A stretch of 64,000 nt of DNA from Dasypus novemcinctus (taxonomy: Eukaryota; Chordata; Mammalia; Cingulata; Dasypodidae), in contig NC_080694.1 in assembly GCF_030445035.2 (NCBI RefSeq), positions 71,253,147-71,317,146 of the forward strand, given 5' to 3'. The position numbers and the translations under genes are program-made. Positions 12,440-23,307 of the stretch are shown piece by piece. The notes below the pieces were generated by a model that saw only the letters and a list, made by a program, of their open reading frames with translations, had not been told where the DNA came from and did not search any database. Position 1 is the first letter of the stretch. Every line of letters starts with the position of its first letter.

Positions 12440-13190
12440 ATGGATTTTTTGGAGATCAACAAATTTATGATTCTGATCTGGAAGAATTTAATTTTAAAGA
12501 GACGGCAATTTATTCTTTTAGTTTTGGAAATCAGCCTAATGTTTCTATTTGCTACTTTGCTTTTGGTCACACGCTACTTAGTTGCAATACAACAGTATGG
12601 ACCGTTTAGATACTCAGCTCAACCCCTCGATAACTGCCTTCATTCGTCACAGCACCCGTCTCTTTTCCTGGTAACTGGGAAATAGCTTATGTGCCTTCCA
12701 AAAGTGCTGTGGTAAAGACTATCATTGAAAATATGATAAATGATATAAACATCAATATCAAAGTTCAAGGCTTTTCTTCAGAAAAGGATTTTGAAGATTA
12801 TGTTATGTATAAAAATAACTCTAAAAAAATGCTGTTTGCTGTGGTTTTTGATAACAACTTCAAAAATAGCTTTGATCCCCTGCCACTTAAGGACCCAGAA
12901 ACCTGTATGATGAAGATGGGGGAAGTCCTGGGTACATCAGAGAAGGCTTCCTGTTGATACAACATTCCGTGGATAAGGCCATCATGCTGTACCATAACAG
13001 CATTGCTGCAGAAGAGCTATTTGAAAATATCAGAGTGTTTGCTCAGAGATTTCCATACCCAGTTTATAATAGTGATTTCTTCTTTGCATATTCTGGTATT
13101 TTCATCCCATTAGTGATTTTATTTATGTTCTCTATGAATCATTTTGCCCTCATTCAATGCATTGTGTGGGAAAAGGAAAACAGATTGAAG
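12440..13190 (+). pseudogene. ABCA-subfamily ABC transporter, N-terminal processed-type fragment
   Basis: ABCA transporters move lipids across membranes. The conceptual protein starts MDFLEINKFMILIWKNLILK, the typical ABCA N-terminus with the first membrane segment (about residues 22-45), and continues in order through the extracellular-loop text NWEIAYVPSKSAVV, FSSEKDFEDYV, GSPGYIREGF, RFPYPVY and a second membrane segment ending at CIVWEKENRLK. The order and spacing match the ABCA3-like branch. The frame is broken by a one-base loss near 12633, and about 40 family-typical residues are missing at 12889-12891, with a frame change there. Parts that lie in several exons in ABCA genes are contiguous here, so a retrocopy is likely. 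Homology stops exactly at AAG|GTAACT (13190/13191), which looks like an unspliced donor site. I cannot say which ABCA paralogue was the parent. Confidence 0.8.
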
Positions 13191-13734
13191 GTAACTTTAC
13201 TTTTCTTGTGGTAGATATAGCTTACGTAGAAAATTTGGCATCTGGGGAAAATTTATCTGGAGGGTTAGATTATTTCTAAGCATTTAATAGTACTAGTAGA
13301 TGCTTATGTTTCGGGAGCAGCTGAGTAGTAACACTTAACTCATTTGACAATTTTATAAATTTTGTTTTCATTGAAACTCTTGGTTTGGTTTTTAGTACTT
13401 CTAGAAGACTATTTCACAAAAATATTACAGTTGTATATAAATGCTGACTTCACAATAACATTATAGATTGTATATAAATGCTGACTTCCCTATAACTTTG
13501 TTATAAGTTTGGCTACAAAGAAATAATCAAATTGATGCTTAGTATTATATCTAGATAAATTTATGATATAGTTCAATTCTACAGTTCTCTGATTCTGTGA
13601 TTTTTTTGTATTAGTTTCTGCTCTTTAAAAATGTTTTTCTACATGGTCTCATATTCCCTAAGAACCCCTGATTAAACTATGTAACTATAGTTTACTTATA
13701 AAAAATAAAAAAATAAAAAAAATAAAATCATTTT
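13191..13734. other. AT-rich sequence after the ABCA fragment, with a small tandem duplication
   Basis: The first bases look like the start of an intron of the copied ABCA transcript, but the origin of the rest is unclear. It contains the 36/37-bp duplication listed separately. No gene seen. Confidence 0.4.
13415..13487. repeat. Tandem duplication of about 37 bp
   Basis: Copy one (13415-13450) and copy two (13451-13487) share 'ttgtatataaatgctgactt' at their right ends and 'caca..a.att.ta' at their left ends. They differ at a few positions, so the duplication is not very recent. Confidence 0.85.
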
Positions 13735-14515
13735 AATTATGTAATTTAAAAAAATACACATTTACATTTTAAAATACATTTTATATTTTTAAAAAGATAG
13801 TTTATATAAAATGTTACATTAAAAAAAAATAAAAGATTCCCATATGCCTCACTTCCCCCACCTCCCACTTTTCCCCACATTAACAATGTCTTTCATTAGT
13901 GTGGTACATTCGCTGCAATCGTTGAACACATTTTTGAGCATTGCCACTAAGCATGGATTATGATTTACCTTGTTGGTTACACTCTCTCCCACTCCATTCT
14001 GTAAGTTATGGCAGGATATATAATGGTCTGTACCTGTCATTGAAATGTTATTCAGGGCAATTCCAAGTCACAAAAGTGCCCCCATATTGCACCTCTTTTT
14101 CCCTCTCCCCGCCCTCAGCACCTCCAGGGACCACTGTCTACACATCAACGATATAATTTCTTCCATTGCTAGAATTACAATAAGCCTATAGTAGAATACC
14201 AGCAAGTCCACTTTAGTCCATATTTTATTCCCCAATCCTGACAATTCTGGGATGGTGATGCCTGCTCCACCCCTAATTGAGAGGGGGCTTGATCCCATAT
14301 GACTGATGGATGGGACTCACTTACTTGTAGTTGTAGGCTCTCTCGGTTCCTTTGTATGGTGGTTGTCCACCCTCACCTCCTTGTTATTTGTCCTGGGTGA
14401 GTCCAATGACCTGAAGTGTAAGTGCGGCAACTCTGTTGAGATTCAGGGCCCATCTGGTACATGGACAGCCCAAAGATTTGAGTCTCTCGAAAGTACACCT
14501 ACCAACTCCAGTTAC
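13735..14515 (-). mobile_element. L1 distal 3' module, 5'-truncated
   Basis: The antisense of the module is seen on the plus strand: A-rich 3' end around 13735-13840, then the 'gtggtacattcgctgcaat', 'ctgtcattg.aatg', 'ttcttccattgctagaatta' and 'ggatggtgatgcc' blocks. Two pieces of the recurrent sense frame are open, 14298-14068 and 14040-13849 (minus strand), with the shared text VDLLVFYYRLIVILAMEEI and ECTTLMKDIVN. Homology fades after about 14515. Confidence 0.85.
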
Positions 14516-15614
14516 AAGATTTTCCCTTGGGCTTTTTATCTCTTTATTCAGTTCCCTCCAGCTTGGTGCCCTGAAGCCTCCTGCTCCTAGGGTTCCCAAA
14601 ACAGCTCATTCATGGAGGATCTTGCCTCTTCTCAGTCATTTATTGCGGGAGAGCTGGTGAGTGCCCTTTTAAACCAACACCACCTTGCTCCTCCCTCCCC
14701 CACTAAATTCACTAAATTAATTCACTAAATTCCTTCAGATGTTGTAAAGAAGCAGTAGGGTGATAATCTTAATTTTGTGGTTGTAATATTGTGAGATCAG
14801 AAGTCTCAGGACCTGGGAAGTTTTGATGTTGTAGAATAAAGACTCAATCTATGCATTAAACATCATTCGCCATTATTTGGTTATGATATAAAAAGATGTG
14901 TTCTTTATGATATCAAGTTTGCTTTATGGTCAAACTAAATGGAGAATCAAAATAAATTGTTTTAAATCATTTTCAAAGTTTCAACTTATTCTGAATAACA
15001 CATATCCAGATTAAAACTGATTCAAGTGTAAACTGAAAATTAAATATGTACCTCTCATAATCTTAGGCATATTCCCCCAAAAGGAACCAATATTGACTCT
15101 GCAAGTTTGTATAAAATATGATTTGTCATATCAGACAAATTAAATACAGTTTTAATTAACAACCTATTTTGAACATGATTCCATATGAGTTTATGTATAT
15201 TTGTATGGTTCTATCAAATATATGTAACTATCAGCTAACTAGTTTCTTCTTAGTGATCATTTAGGTTGTTTCCAATTTTTTACCTGAAAATAATATTGTG
15301 CAAATACTTTTGGGAATTAATGCACATATGAATGTAAGATAAATTCCAGGAAATGAAATTAGTGGAAGTTTGTTCAAAAGATGTCTACATTTTTCATTTG
15401 ACAGATAATGGCAAATTGTCTTACAAAAGGAATTTTTTTCTCTACACAAATTAAAAGACTGGACATTTTCTCATATATGCAACAATACTGGTTTATAACT
15501 GTCACTTGCTTACATTCCAACATGTTAAGAGGAAAAATACTCAAATTTCAAATTCAATTTCCTAATTAAATGCAATAAATATTTTTTTTACATTTTTCAA
15601 TTGCATAGGTACTT
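14516..15614. other. Unassigned sequence
   Basis: No coding block or known repeat is recognisable. 14516-14700 is more C-rich and could be the edge of another repeat. Confidence 0.4.
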
Positions 15615-16285
15615 TTTTTCTTCTTTATTTTCTTTTAAATGTTATATTAAAAAATATGAGGTCCCCATATACCCCCAAAACCCACACACCCCAACCCTCC
15701 CACATCAACAACCTTCTCCATCACTGTGGCACATCCACTGCACTTGGCGAATACATTCTAGAGCACTGCAGCACCACACGGACAGCAGTCCACATTGTAG
15801 TCCACACTCTCCCCCAGTCCACCCAGTGGGCCATGACAGGACACAAAACGTCCAGCATCCATTCCTGAAGCACCACCTAGGACAACTCCAAATCCTGAAA
15901 ATGCCCCCACACCGTATCTCTTCTTCCTTTTCCCTACCATCAGCAGCCACCATGGCCACCCTCTCCATATCACTACTACAATTTCTTCCCTTACTAATCA
16001 CAATAGTTCCCAAGTAGAACACCAGTAAGTCCAATCTAATCCATACTCTATTCCTTCATCCTTTGGATCCTGGGATGGTTATGTCCAGTCCCACTATATA
16101 CCAAGAGGGGGCTTAGATTTCACATGGATAATGGATACAATTCTCCTGCTTGCAGCTGTGGGCACTCTTGGCTTGCTGATATGGTGGTTGGCCTTCTTCA
16201 CCTCCCTGTCAGCTGGCCAGGGTAAGTCCAAGAAATGAGAGGGTAGGAACCGCAAGTCTGCTGAGACCCAGGGACTGGCTTATTT
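15615..16285 (-). mobile_element. L1 distal 3' module, 5'-truncated, relatively well preserved
   Basis: One of the cleaner copies. Its A-rich 3' end lies at 15615-15650. The sense frame is open from 15973 to 15758 (minus strand) with AFSGFGVVLGG and GLGESVDYNVD, matching 7.5, 51.3 and 62.0 kb. A long antisense frame (15601-16017) is also open, so open frames alone do not prove coding. Confidence 0.88.
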
Positions 16286-17725
16286 TCATATGTTTTTGTG
16301 TAGTTATTTTTTCCTTGAATTATTTTTTAAAAAATCTATTTTTAATGAAGGAAAGGAACAATTTTCTGCCATGTACGTTAAGGTTTTATTTGGATCCTGT
16401 TGTACCATGTCTTTTATCCATGATTGACTCTTCTGTTGGAATTCATAACATCCTTTTGGGACAGAGTTTCTAAACTCTCTCTTCTTATGGATTGTCTCTG
16501 GCATGGGCAAAATTTTTGGGCATCTGTTCCAAAGCTCAGAAGCAAAAATGAACATCCCTCTTTATGGGTAGAGCCCTGACCTGCTCACCTCTATTGCACT
16601 GGGGCTCTGTCCTGTGAGTGAGCAAGGATGAGGGGGATGGAGCCCAGCATCCTCAGCCTGCCCCTCCTGGAGCTTCCACTCCATGGATGGGTATGGGAAA
16701 GGGGCCCAAACTCTCAGCCTCACATGCAAGGAATTTAGCTTCAACAAGTGAGGCGTTCTGTGGAAAAATCATATACTCCCATATTTGTTCATAATTTGGG
16801 TATTAATGTGACACTGTACAAGTTAAGCTTATGTGTTTATTTCACCCTTATGGTTCTCTACAATACAAGCAAGGTCTTACAAACTTTTAAATTAGCCTTT
16901 ACTTTACAGCATTGTTGTATATTTGATAATTCTTTGGCACTTGCAAACAAATATTACATTCCAGTTAATTGCAAGAACGATCATTTTTTGAGCAGTCAGT
17001 AATTGCTGACTGCTACTTTTCCTTTATTGCATTGGTAAACAGTGAGATCCACAGAATTCCATCTGTGATGTCCTTTCAATACAAGCACCCTTGATAAAGT
17101 GATGAGAAGTTAAGAGATCCAGGTGGAACCTGGGAACAGAGCTTTATAAATCAGTTTCCCAACTTTGAGGCTGGCATTTTAGACCAGATAATTCTTTGTT
17201 GTGGGGTTGTCCTCTGTGTTGTGACGAGATTAGATGTTTCCTTGGCCTCTGCCCACTAGATACCAGTACCAGCCCCTCCTGTTATGGCAACCAAAAAGGA
17301 CTCTAAGGTAACAAAATTGCCTCCACCTGAGAACCTTGGTTATAAATCAAGACATATTGTTGTGTTCTGAAGTGTGGTTTATTACACAGGAGTCAGCCTG
17401 TCGTGTCAGTGTGCGACTAGCATACTCACATACACAAAGGCACAAACTCACAAATAGGCTTGATAAAATGTGTTTTATGAAAAACAAAAAGTGTCTTTTT
17501 GTTTTGTTTTATTATACATGGCTCAAGAGCTTCAGCTTTTAAGGTAAGAAAAAAGGTAATTTTTACATATGTTGAGTTCTTATCAGTGCAATAAAAATTT
17601 CATTAAAAACATTTTTTCAATGGAAAATAAATTTTATTTTAATTTTATATTCTCAAATGTAAAGACATGAGAGAACATCTAGGAAATGTGAATGGGACAT
17701 AAATGCACAGGAATTACTTCCTCCT
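16286..17725. other. Unassigned; holds one unexplained 83-codon open frame
   Basis: No known gene or repeat. On the minus strand 16555-16304 is an open frame of 83 codons with a non-repetitive composition (contains MPETIHKKREFRNSVPKG and MVQQDPNKTLTYMAENC). I do not recognise it. It might be a fragment of a decayed gene or repeat; no splice sites or promoter could be tied to it. Confidence 0.35.
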
Positions 17726-17729
17726 CTTC

Positions 17730-18410
17730 AAGTTGGCATCTGTGTTTGGGGGGCTTGGTGATTGGGGCTCTGGGGCTGAACGTAGATGGTAGGACAGGAA
17801 GGACACTGGTGGAGGGTGTGGGTGAGAGGAGGTAAAGTATCTATCCCTGAGGGAGAGAGCTTTCTTTCACAAAGGCTGCCAAGGCAATATACAAGAAAGG
17901 GGTTGGCTTTCACTATTGTGATTTATTACCTAGAAGCTTACAATTCTGAGCCTGAGAAAATGCCCAAATCAAGGCAACAGTGAAGCTCTGTCTGTGAAGA
18001 CATGGCTGTGGCGATCCTGGACCCCTGTCCTGTGGCAGGGCATGTCGCAGCATCTGCCAGCCTCTGCCTTCTCTTCTGGGCTCAGCTGATTGTGGAGCTC
18101 CTTCTGCGGTTTCTCTCTCCTGGTTCCATTGATTTCATGCTCTCATGTCCTAATATCTCAGCTTCTGTTGGTTCCTCACTGAGCTCCCGGGTCTTCTCTC
18201 TGAATTCTCTCTGTCTCTCTGAATTCATCCTCTTTAGGACTTCAGTAATAGGACTAAGACCCACCCTGGGCTAAGCCTTACTGAACTGATCTAATCAAAG
18301 GCCCTAACTGAAGAGATTTAATCAAAAGGCCCCAACTACCATAGGTTCACACCCACAGGAACTGACATTAAGAACATAATTTTCTGGGGTCCACAAAATA
18401 CCACAGAAAG
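17730..18410 (-). mobile_element. Probable lineage-specific retrotransposon/LTR-like repeat
   Basis: The blocks 'aaggctgccaaggcaatata', 'ttattacctagaagcttacaattct' and 'actaagacccaccctggg' have the look of a dispersed mammalian LTR-class repeat, and the start resembles 46.36-46.42 kb ('tgttttagtttgctaaaagc', then 'aatataccagaaa'). I cannot name the family and the strand is uncertain. Confidence 0.35.
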
Positions 18411-19380
18411 TGGCCTGACATCTGGAGAATGGGGAAAGAAGTGAACCTGAAGTGATATAGTACAGGGTTTTCCCAACTGCTTTGACAACCACTTGTTTCT
18501 GTCGTGAATCCCAAGATGCCACCCACACGAGACCCCCATCTGACTCATCTTGGCTCCCTTGTTTTCTGAGATTTGGTTTGTTTTGTTTTGACTTTAGTAA
18601 AACATCCGATAATGACAACAGACCATGGTGCCCCCAACTATTTTTTTCCTACCTCTGGTCTCCTCTGTGGTAACCAATGATTCTTCCATTCAGCAATGAA
18701 ATTTCTCCTGATTTCTTTCCTGGTAGCCATTCTGGTAAAAATCCTTATGTTCCTTTGTGAACCAAATACAACCCAACATGTATAAAAGGGAAATACATTA
18801 AACTATTGTTCTGTACCTGTGCTTTAATATACTTAAAAACATTTCTGTGTAAATAAAAACGTACTCAAGCAGTTTGCCATTTTAATAAGTGGGAAGGCTC
18901 AAAAGTTCTATTTTCAACCCAGAGGGTTCAGAAATATAACCAGCTAATCCAACACTAAAAAGCTACCATCCAGAGCCAACTATATTCAGAATGGATTGCT
19001 CTTGGAGGGGACTGCTAACTCAAAGGGCAGAAATTAATGATGTGAATGAGGGATGGGAGAAGGTAAACCATGGTTTGACCAGTTAAAGCCTTGTGATGCT
19101 GGAAGAAAATGATATTGTTTCTTGTGGACTTGTGCCCAACACCAAGATTCTCTGAAAAGCAAAGCCTGAAGCTAGAATGAAAGTGCTGATATTTTATTGG
19201 GGAGTGTAACAAAAACAGCAAGAATGGAGAAAAGGGAACTGAGAGAAGGGAGATGTGAACCAAGGTGGGCTGATGTTGTCCTCTCAACAATTAACTATTT
19301 TGTGCTTGTTCCTACTGCAAGTAGGAGAATGGCTAATGATGCTGAGTATTTTTTCATGTGCATATTGGCAATTTGTATAT
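18411..19380. other. Unassigned sequence
   Basis: No supported gene. Open frames on both strands are short and unlike known proteins. Some of it may be decayed LTR-element DNA. Confidence 0.4.
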
Positions 19381-19440
19381 CTTATATATATATATATTTA
19401 TATAGATATATTTGTATATTTTTATATATATATATATAAT
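19381..19440. repeat. Imperfect TA-rich microsatellite
   Basis: A run of TA/TATATT units interrupted by G at two places. It abuts the 3' end of the L1 module that follows and explains the tyrosine/isoleucine-rich frames across it. Confidence 0.9.
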
Positions 19441-19454
19441 TGCTTTTTCTCTGG

Positions 19455-19860
19455 CTTTATTTTTTTTTTAATGTTGCATTCAAAAAATATAAGAGGTCTC
19501 CATAGACCTCCCACCCCCACACCCCAATCCTCCTGCATCAACAACCTCTTTCATCATTTTGGGACATTCATTGCATTTGGTGAATACATTTTGGAGCACT
19601 GCTGCACCACATGTATAATAGTTTACTTGTAGTTTACACTCTTACCCAGTCTACCTAGTGGGCCATGGCAGGATATACAATGCCCAGCATCTGTCCCTGC
19701 AGTACCACCAAGGACAGCTCGAAGTCCTAAAAATGCCCCCACATCATATCTCTTCTTCCCACTCCCTACCCTCAGCAGCTACAGTGGCCACTTTCTCCAC
19801 ATCAATGCTACAATTTCTTCCATTACTAATCAAAATAGTTCCTTAGTAGAATAGTATCTA
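19455..19860 (-). mobile_element. L1 distal 3' module, short 5'-truncated copy
   Basis: The plus strand shows the T-run at 19460-19475 (poly(A) of the minus-strand element), then 'gcattcaaaaaatataagagg' and the usual antisense blocks to 'caatttcttccattactaat'. About 400 bp remain, consistent with 5' truncation during L1-type insertion. Confidence 0.85.
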
Positions 19861-20059
19861 TTTGAATCCTTAATTGGGTTTTTTTTTAGTAAATATATTA
19901 CATAAGTTGTGAATTTATATAGCAATCATGCACGGGGGTGAAATTTACATTCAGCACCCCTCCACCAACACATAACTGTGGAAACTTTATTACATATTAT
20001 GAGAAAGTATCATTGTAATAGTATGACTAACCATGGTCCAAAGCGTACATTTGGCATAC

Positions 20060-20375
20060 TTTTTCCTACTTGGGTTGTCTTTTTAATGTTGGGTTTTTAG
20101 AGTTCTTTTTCTATAATATGAATATTAAAACCCTTATATATGATTTGCAAATATGTTTCTCTCATTCTGAGTTGCTTTTTCACTCTTGACTGTGTCCTTC
20201 GAGGCACAATGTTTTTATTTTAATGAAGTGCAATTTATTCATTTTTTCTTTTGTTCTCTGTGCATTTTGTCATATTTAAGAAATGGTTGCCAAATTCAAG
20301 GCCCACAAATATGGGCTCCTATGTTTTCTTCCAAGAGTTTTAGAGCTTTACGTTTTAAATTTCAGTCATAGCTAC
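20060..20375 (-). mobile_element. Old L1 ORF2 C-terminal fragment
   Basis: On the plus strand: 'tttctctcattctgagttgc', 'gtgtccttcgaggcaca', 'atttaagaaatggttgccaaattcaaggc' and 'tcttccaagagttttagagct'. This is the antisense of the ORF2 segment that appears at 56.60-56.80 kb in the younger L1. It is heavily mutated. The adjoining 19870-20050 may be its 3' part or another repeat. Confidence 0.75.
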
Positions 20376-22353
20376 CTGCAAAATGCAAACTGTCCAACAC
20401 ACACAGACATACACACACATGCAAGAAGGTAGACTGTAGACTGGTGGAGAATGTTTTGATTAGGAAACTATGCTTCCGTACCTGTCAGAGTTTTCAACGA
20501 AGGTGACAGCCTTTTCCATTTGGGGATCATGGCAAGTCAGCTCCAATGAGCTGCCCAGTTTCAGCTGCACATAGAGAGACCCATGACATACCTCAAGGCT
20601 TACTTGGGCTGCCCACAGCACCTCACAAACGGACTTTGCAAAACCATGAACATCCTGTCCTATGGTAAATGCACAGCATTCCAAAATGAAATCTTAATTT
20701 TTAACAAGAACATTTGAATCAAAGAACTCTGCTCATTCTCTTCTGCTGCTCTGCTTTGCTAGAATCATAACCACTCTTCACTCATGCACTTTTTCTCTAT
20801 ACCCAAAGCCCTGCTCTAATTACAGAAGACTTGCTTCAGGTTGAGGGTAGTCATCACCTCTTGATCTCAGATACTTGTTACCATGGCCATATGAGCACAA
20901 AGTTATGCCTCAGCCTAGCTCCAGCCTTCCAGCCTTCTAATGTTAAGAAAAGTGCTATAAAACTACCTACAGTTTTTCTAGTTTTTTCTTAATTACTTCC
21001 TGTATTCCTTACATCTGAATAGAAGGATAAAAAAATGATTTTGCAAACATTGATATTTTATAGGCACTGAGATATTGTGTTAAACCCCCCTGGTGGTAGT
21101 GCTATTTTTATTTCTGAACCAGTTTAGTGTTGTTTTGAGTTATTTAATATTTTTAGTTTGCACACAAAAATTCAAGTTTAGAAAAGTTTTATATGAATCC
21201 TCCAAATTGGAAACAAGTGATACCATTCCATCAACACAGGAAAAGAGCAGAGTGAGCACAAAGCTTAATCTTAGATCCATCTAAAAATGAAACAGGTAGC
21301 ACTGGCTGGGAGACAATTGAGGATTGTGTTTGCTGGAACAATCAACCATGCGGAGAAGCCAGCAATTAATATTTATGATTTTAGTGAAAAAATATGAAGC
21401 ATTGGACTATTATAAACAATGAATAAATATTTGGTGGATGATATTCAAAGTGCAAAGGCAAATCACGTGGTATCTATGTCTAGGCAGTGTTTGCGAGCAA
21501 ATTTTGCTCCACTAAGATAACAAACACTGTAGATAATACCTCACTTCTCCATTTCACCCTAAGCTCCATAAGGAGATGATTCAATGAGTCTAAACAAAGG
21601 AGCATAATGAGGAAGCCAACAATTATCTGCAAGGAGAATTAGATATGATAAAAGAAACTTGTTTCATGTTGATAGGACCTAGAATGGAGAGGAAAACAAA
21701 AACCAGTTCAAGTGCTTGGGCACAGAGCATCCGAGCTCAAAATAAGAAACACGGACGTTGGATACCAGTTGTCAACAGGAGAAGGGAACAGGAAGTGTGT
21801 ACTTCTGCTTAGCAAACCCTTTTGCAGGGACTGGTACTGGGAACTTCCACAGAAATAGTGGTCCTACTGAGGCAGGGAGGAGGAGCAACGCAGAGCCAAG
21901 ACCCAACGGCGTAGAATGTAGGATGATAGATGAGTCTCTTGAAAAGTCTCTTTCTCCAAACATTAGGAAGCTTTTTGGCAGTGAGCTTTTGGATAAAAGC
22001 ATTGGTTAAACTTGGAGGGAAATAGAGCAAAGAAGAGAGAAATAAATGCAATGGCATGAAGTATCTTCCATGATCTTTATTTTGCAAGTTTGTATTTCTC
22101 TTGTTCCTCCAACCCTACTTTATTGTGTGTTCTGTAAGATAACGACTAGTAAGTATATTACTTTCTATACCATATTGTGCCTACTCCAACACTGTAATAA
22201 TACCAAGGGCAGTGATATATGAAAGACCTGACATCTCAGTTTGAATAAATTGTGCTTCGTTTTCTCCTATTTCAGTGTTGGTGGTGTATCTCCAGTTTTA
22301 GGTAATGAAGTACTTTTTCTCATGTGGAAGAATGCCCCCCCACACCACCCTTT
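20376..22353. other. Unassigned sequence downstream of the olfactory receptor
   Basis: Includes the 3' flank of the minus-strand receptor gene. No other gene recognised. An 83-codon plus-strand frame (21758-22009) overlaps frames on the other strand and has no recognisable domain. Confidence 0.4.
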
Positions 22354-23307
22354 TCAATGTACTGAGCTACTCTGGGCATTCCAGGTCCTCTTCACTAATC
22401 TAACTAATGCCCCTTTCACCTCTTTATTCCTTAGCGTGTAGATGAGGGGATTGAGAGTAGGAGTTACCACAGTGTAGAAAAGTGTGAGAAACTTGCCACG
22501 CTCATGTGTGTAGGGGTTCTTGGGCTGAAGGTAGACAGCAGTGACGGTGCCATAGAAAAGGGATACCACGAGAAGGTGAGAAGTGCATGTGCCAAGTGCT
22601 TTCTTCCGCCCTGCAGTTGACTTTATCCTAAGCACAGCCTTTGCAATAACGCCATAAGAGGAGAGGATGATGATCAAGGGCACCACCAGGAGAACAGCAC
22701 TGGCTATGGACATCTGGATCTCATTGTAGGTTGTATCTGCACTTGAGAGCTGAATCAGGGCTGGGACTTCACAGACAATGTCATCCACCCTGCGGTGGGA
22801 GCAGAAGGGCAGCTCAAAAGTGGTAGGAGTTTGGATCGAAGCCTGAAGCAGGCCAAGCCCCCAAGCCAGGGTGGCCAACTGCAGACAAAGTTTTGGGCAC
22901 ATGATAATAGTATAGTGCAGAGGATGACACACTGCCACGTAGCGGTCCACAGCCATTACCACCAGAAGGATACATTCAGTGGCCCCAAGCCACGTGAATA
23001 TGTAGAGTTGAATGGCACAACCAGTGTAACTGATGTTCTTCTCTGGACCCCAGAGATTAAGTAGCATCTGTGGGACACAGCTACTGGTGAAACAGAGCTC
23101 TAGAAAGGAAAGGTTAGAAAGGAAAAAATACATAGGGATGTGCAGTTTTGGATCCTTGGAAGAGACAAGAATGATGACGATATTTCCCATAAGAGTCAAG
23201 CAATAAAAGAATAGAATGATCCAAAAAAGTATCTTCTCCAAAAAAGGCTTGTCAGAAAAACCCAAGAGGATGAAATCACTGTGGCTGCCATTGCACACTG
23301 TGGCCAT
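22354..23307 (-). CDS. Olfactory receptor, family 2-like, intact
   Basis: A seven-transmembrane G-protein-coupled odorant receptor, expected in the plasma membrane of olfactory neurons. The 317-codon single-exon frame has the normal OR length. Visible landmarks: N-glycosylation site NGS at residues 6-8; PMYFFLSNLSFLELCF at the end of the first cytoplasmic loop and TM2; the extracellular disulphide cysteine in SYTGCAIQLY; MAVDRYVAVCHPLHYT after TM3; SSYGVIAKAVLRIKS around TM5; KALGTCTSHLLVV in TM6; and PTLNPLIYTLRNKEVK in TM7. The start is chosen at 23307 because it places NGS and the GFSDKP element at family-typical positions. WGPEKNISY and the TM3 text suggest OR family 2; I would not assign a subfamily. 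The DRY-like motif reads DRY and all key residues are present, so it could be functional. Confidence 0.96.
   Translation of the reverse strand: MATVCNGSHSDFILLGFSDKPFLEKILFWIILFFYCLTLMGNIVIILVSSKDPKLHIPMYFFLSNLSFLELCFTSSCVPQMLLNLWGPEKNISYTGCAIQLYIFTWLGATECILLVVMAVDRYVAVCHPLHYTIIMCPKLCLQLATLAWGLGLLQASIQTPTTFELPFCSHRRVDDIVCEVPALIQLSSADTTYNEIQMSIASAVLLVVPLIIILSSYGVIAKAVLRIKSTAGRKKALGTCTSHLLVVSLFYGTVTAVYLQPKNPYTHERGKFLTLFYTVVTPTLNPLIYTLRNKEVKGALVRLVKRTWNAQSSSVH

Noticed and set aside
15601-16017. 138-codon plus-strand frame
   Set aside because: Antisense of a retroelement module. Similar antisense frames occur in other copies, which shows shared ancestry, not a gene.
19197-19632. Overlapping plus-strand frames of 80 and 125 codons
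   Set aside because: They run through the TA-rich microsatellite and the antisense strand of an L1 module.
22795-23064. 89-codon plus-strand frame
   Set aside because: A shadow on the opposite strand of the intact olfactory receptor gene.
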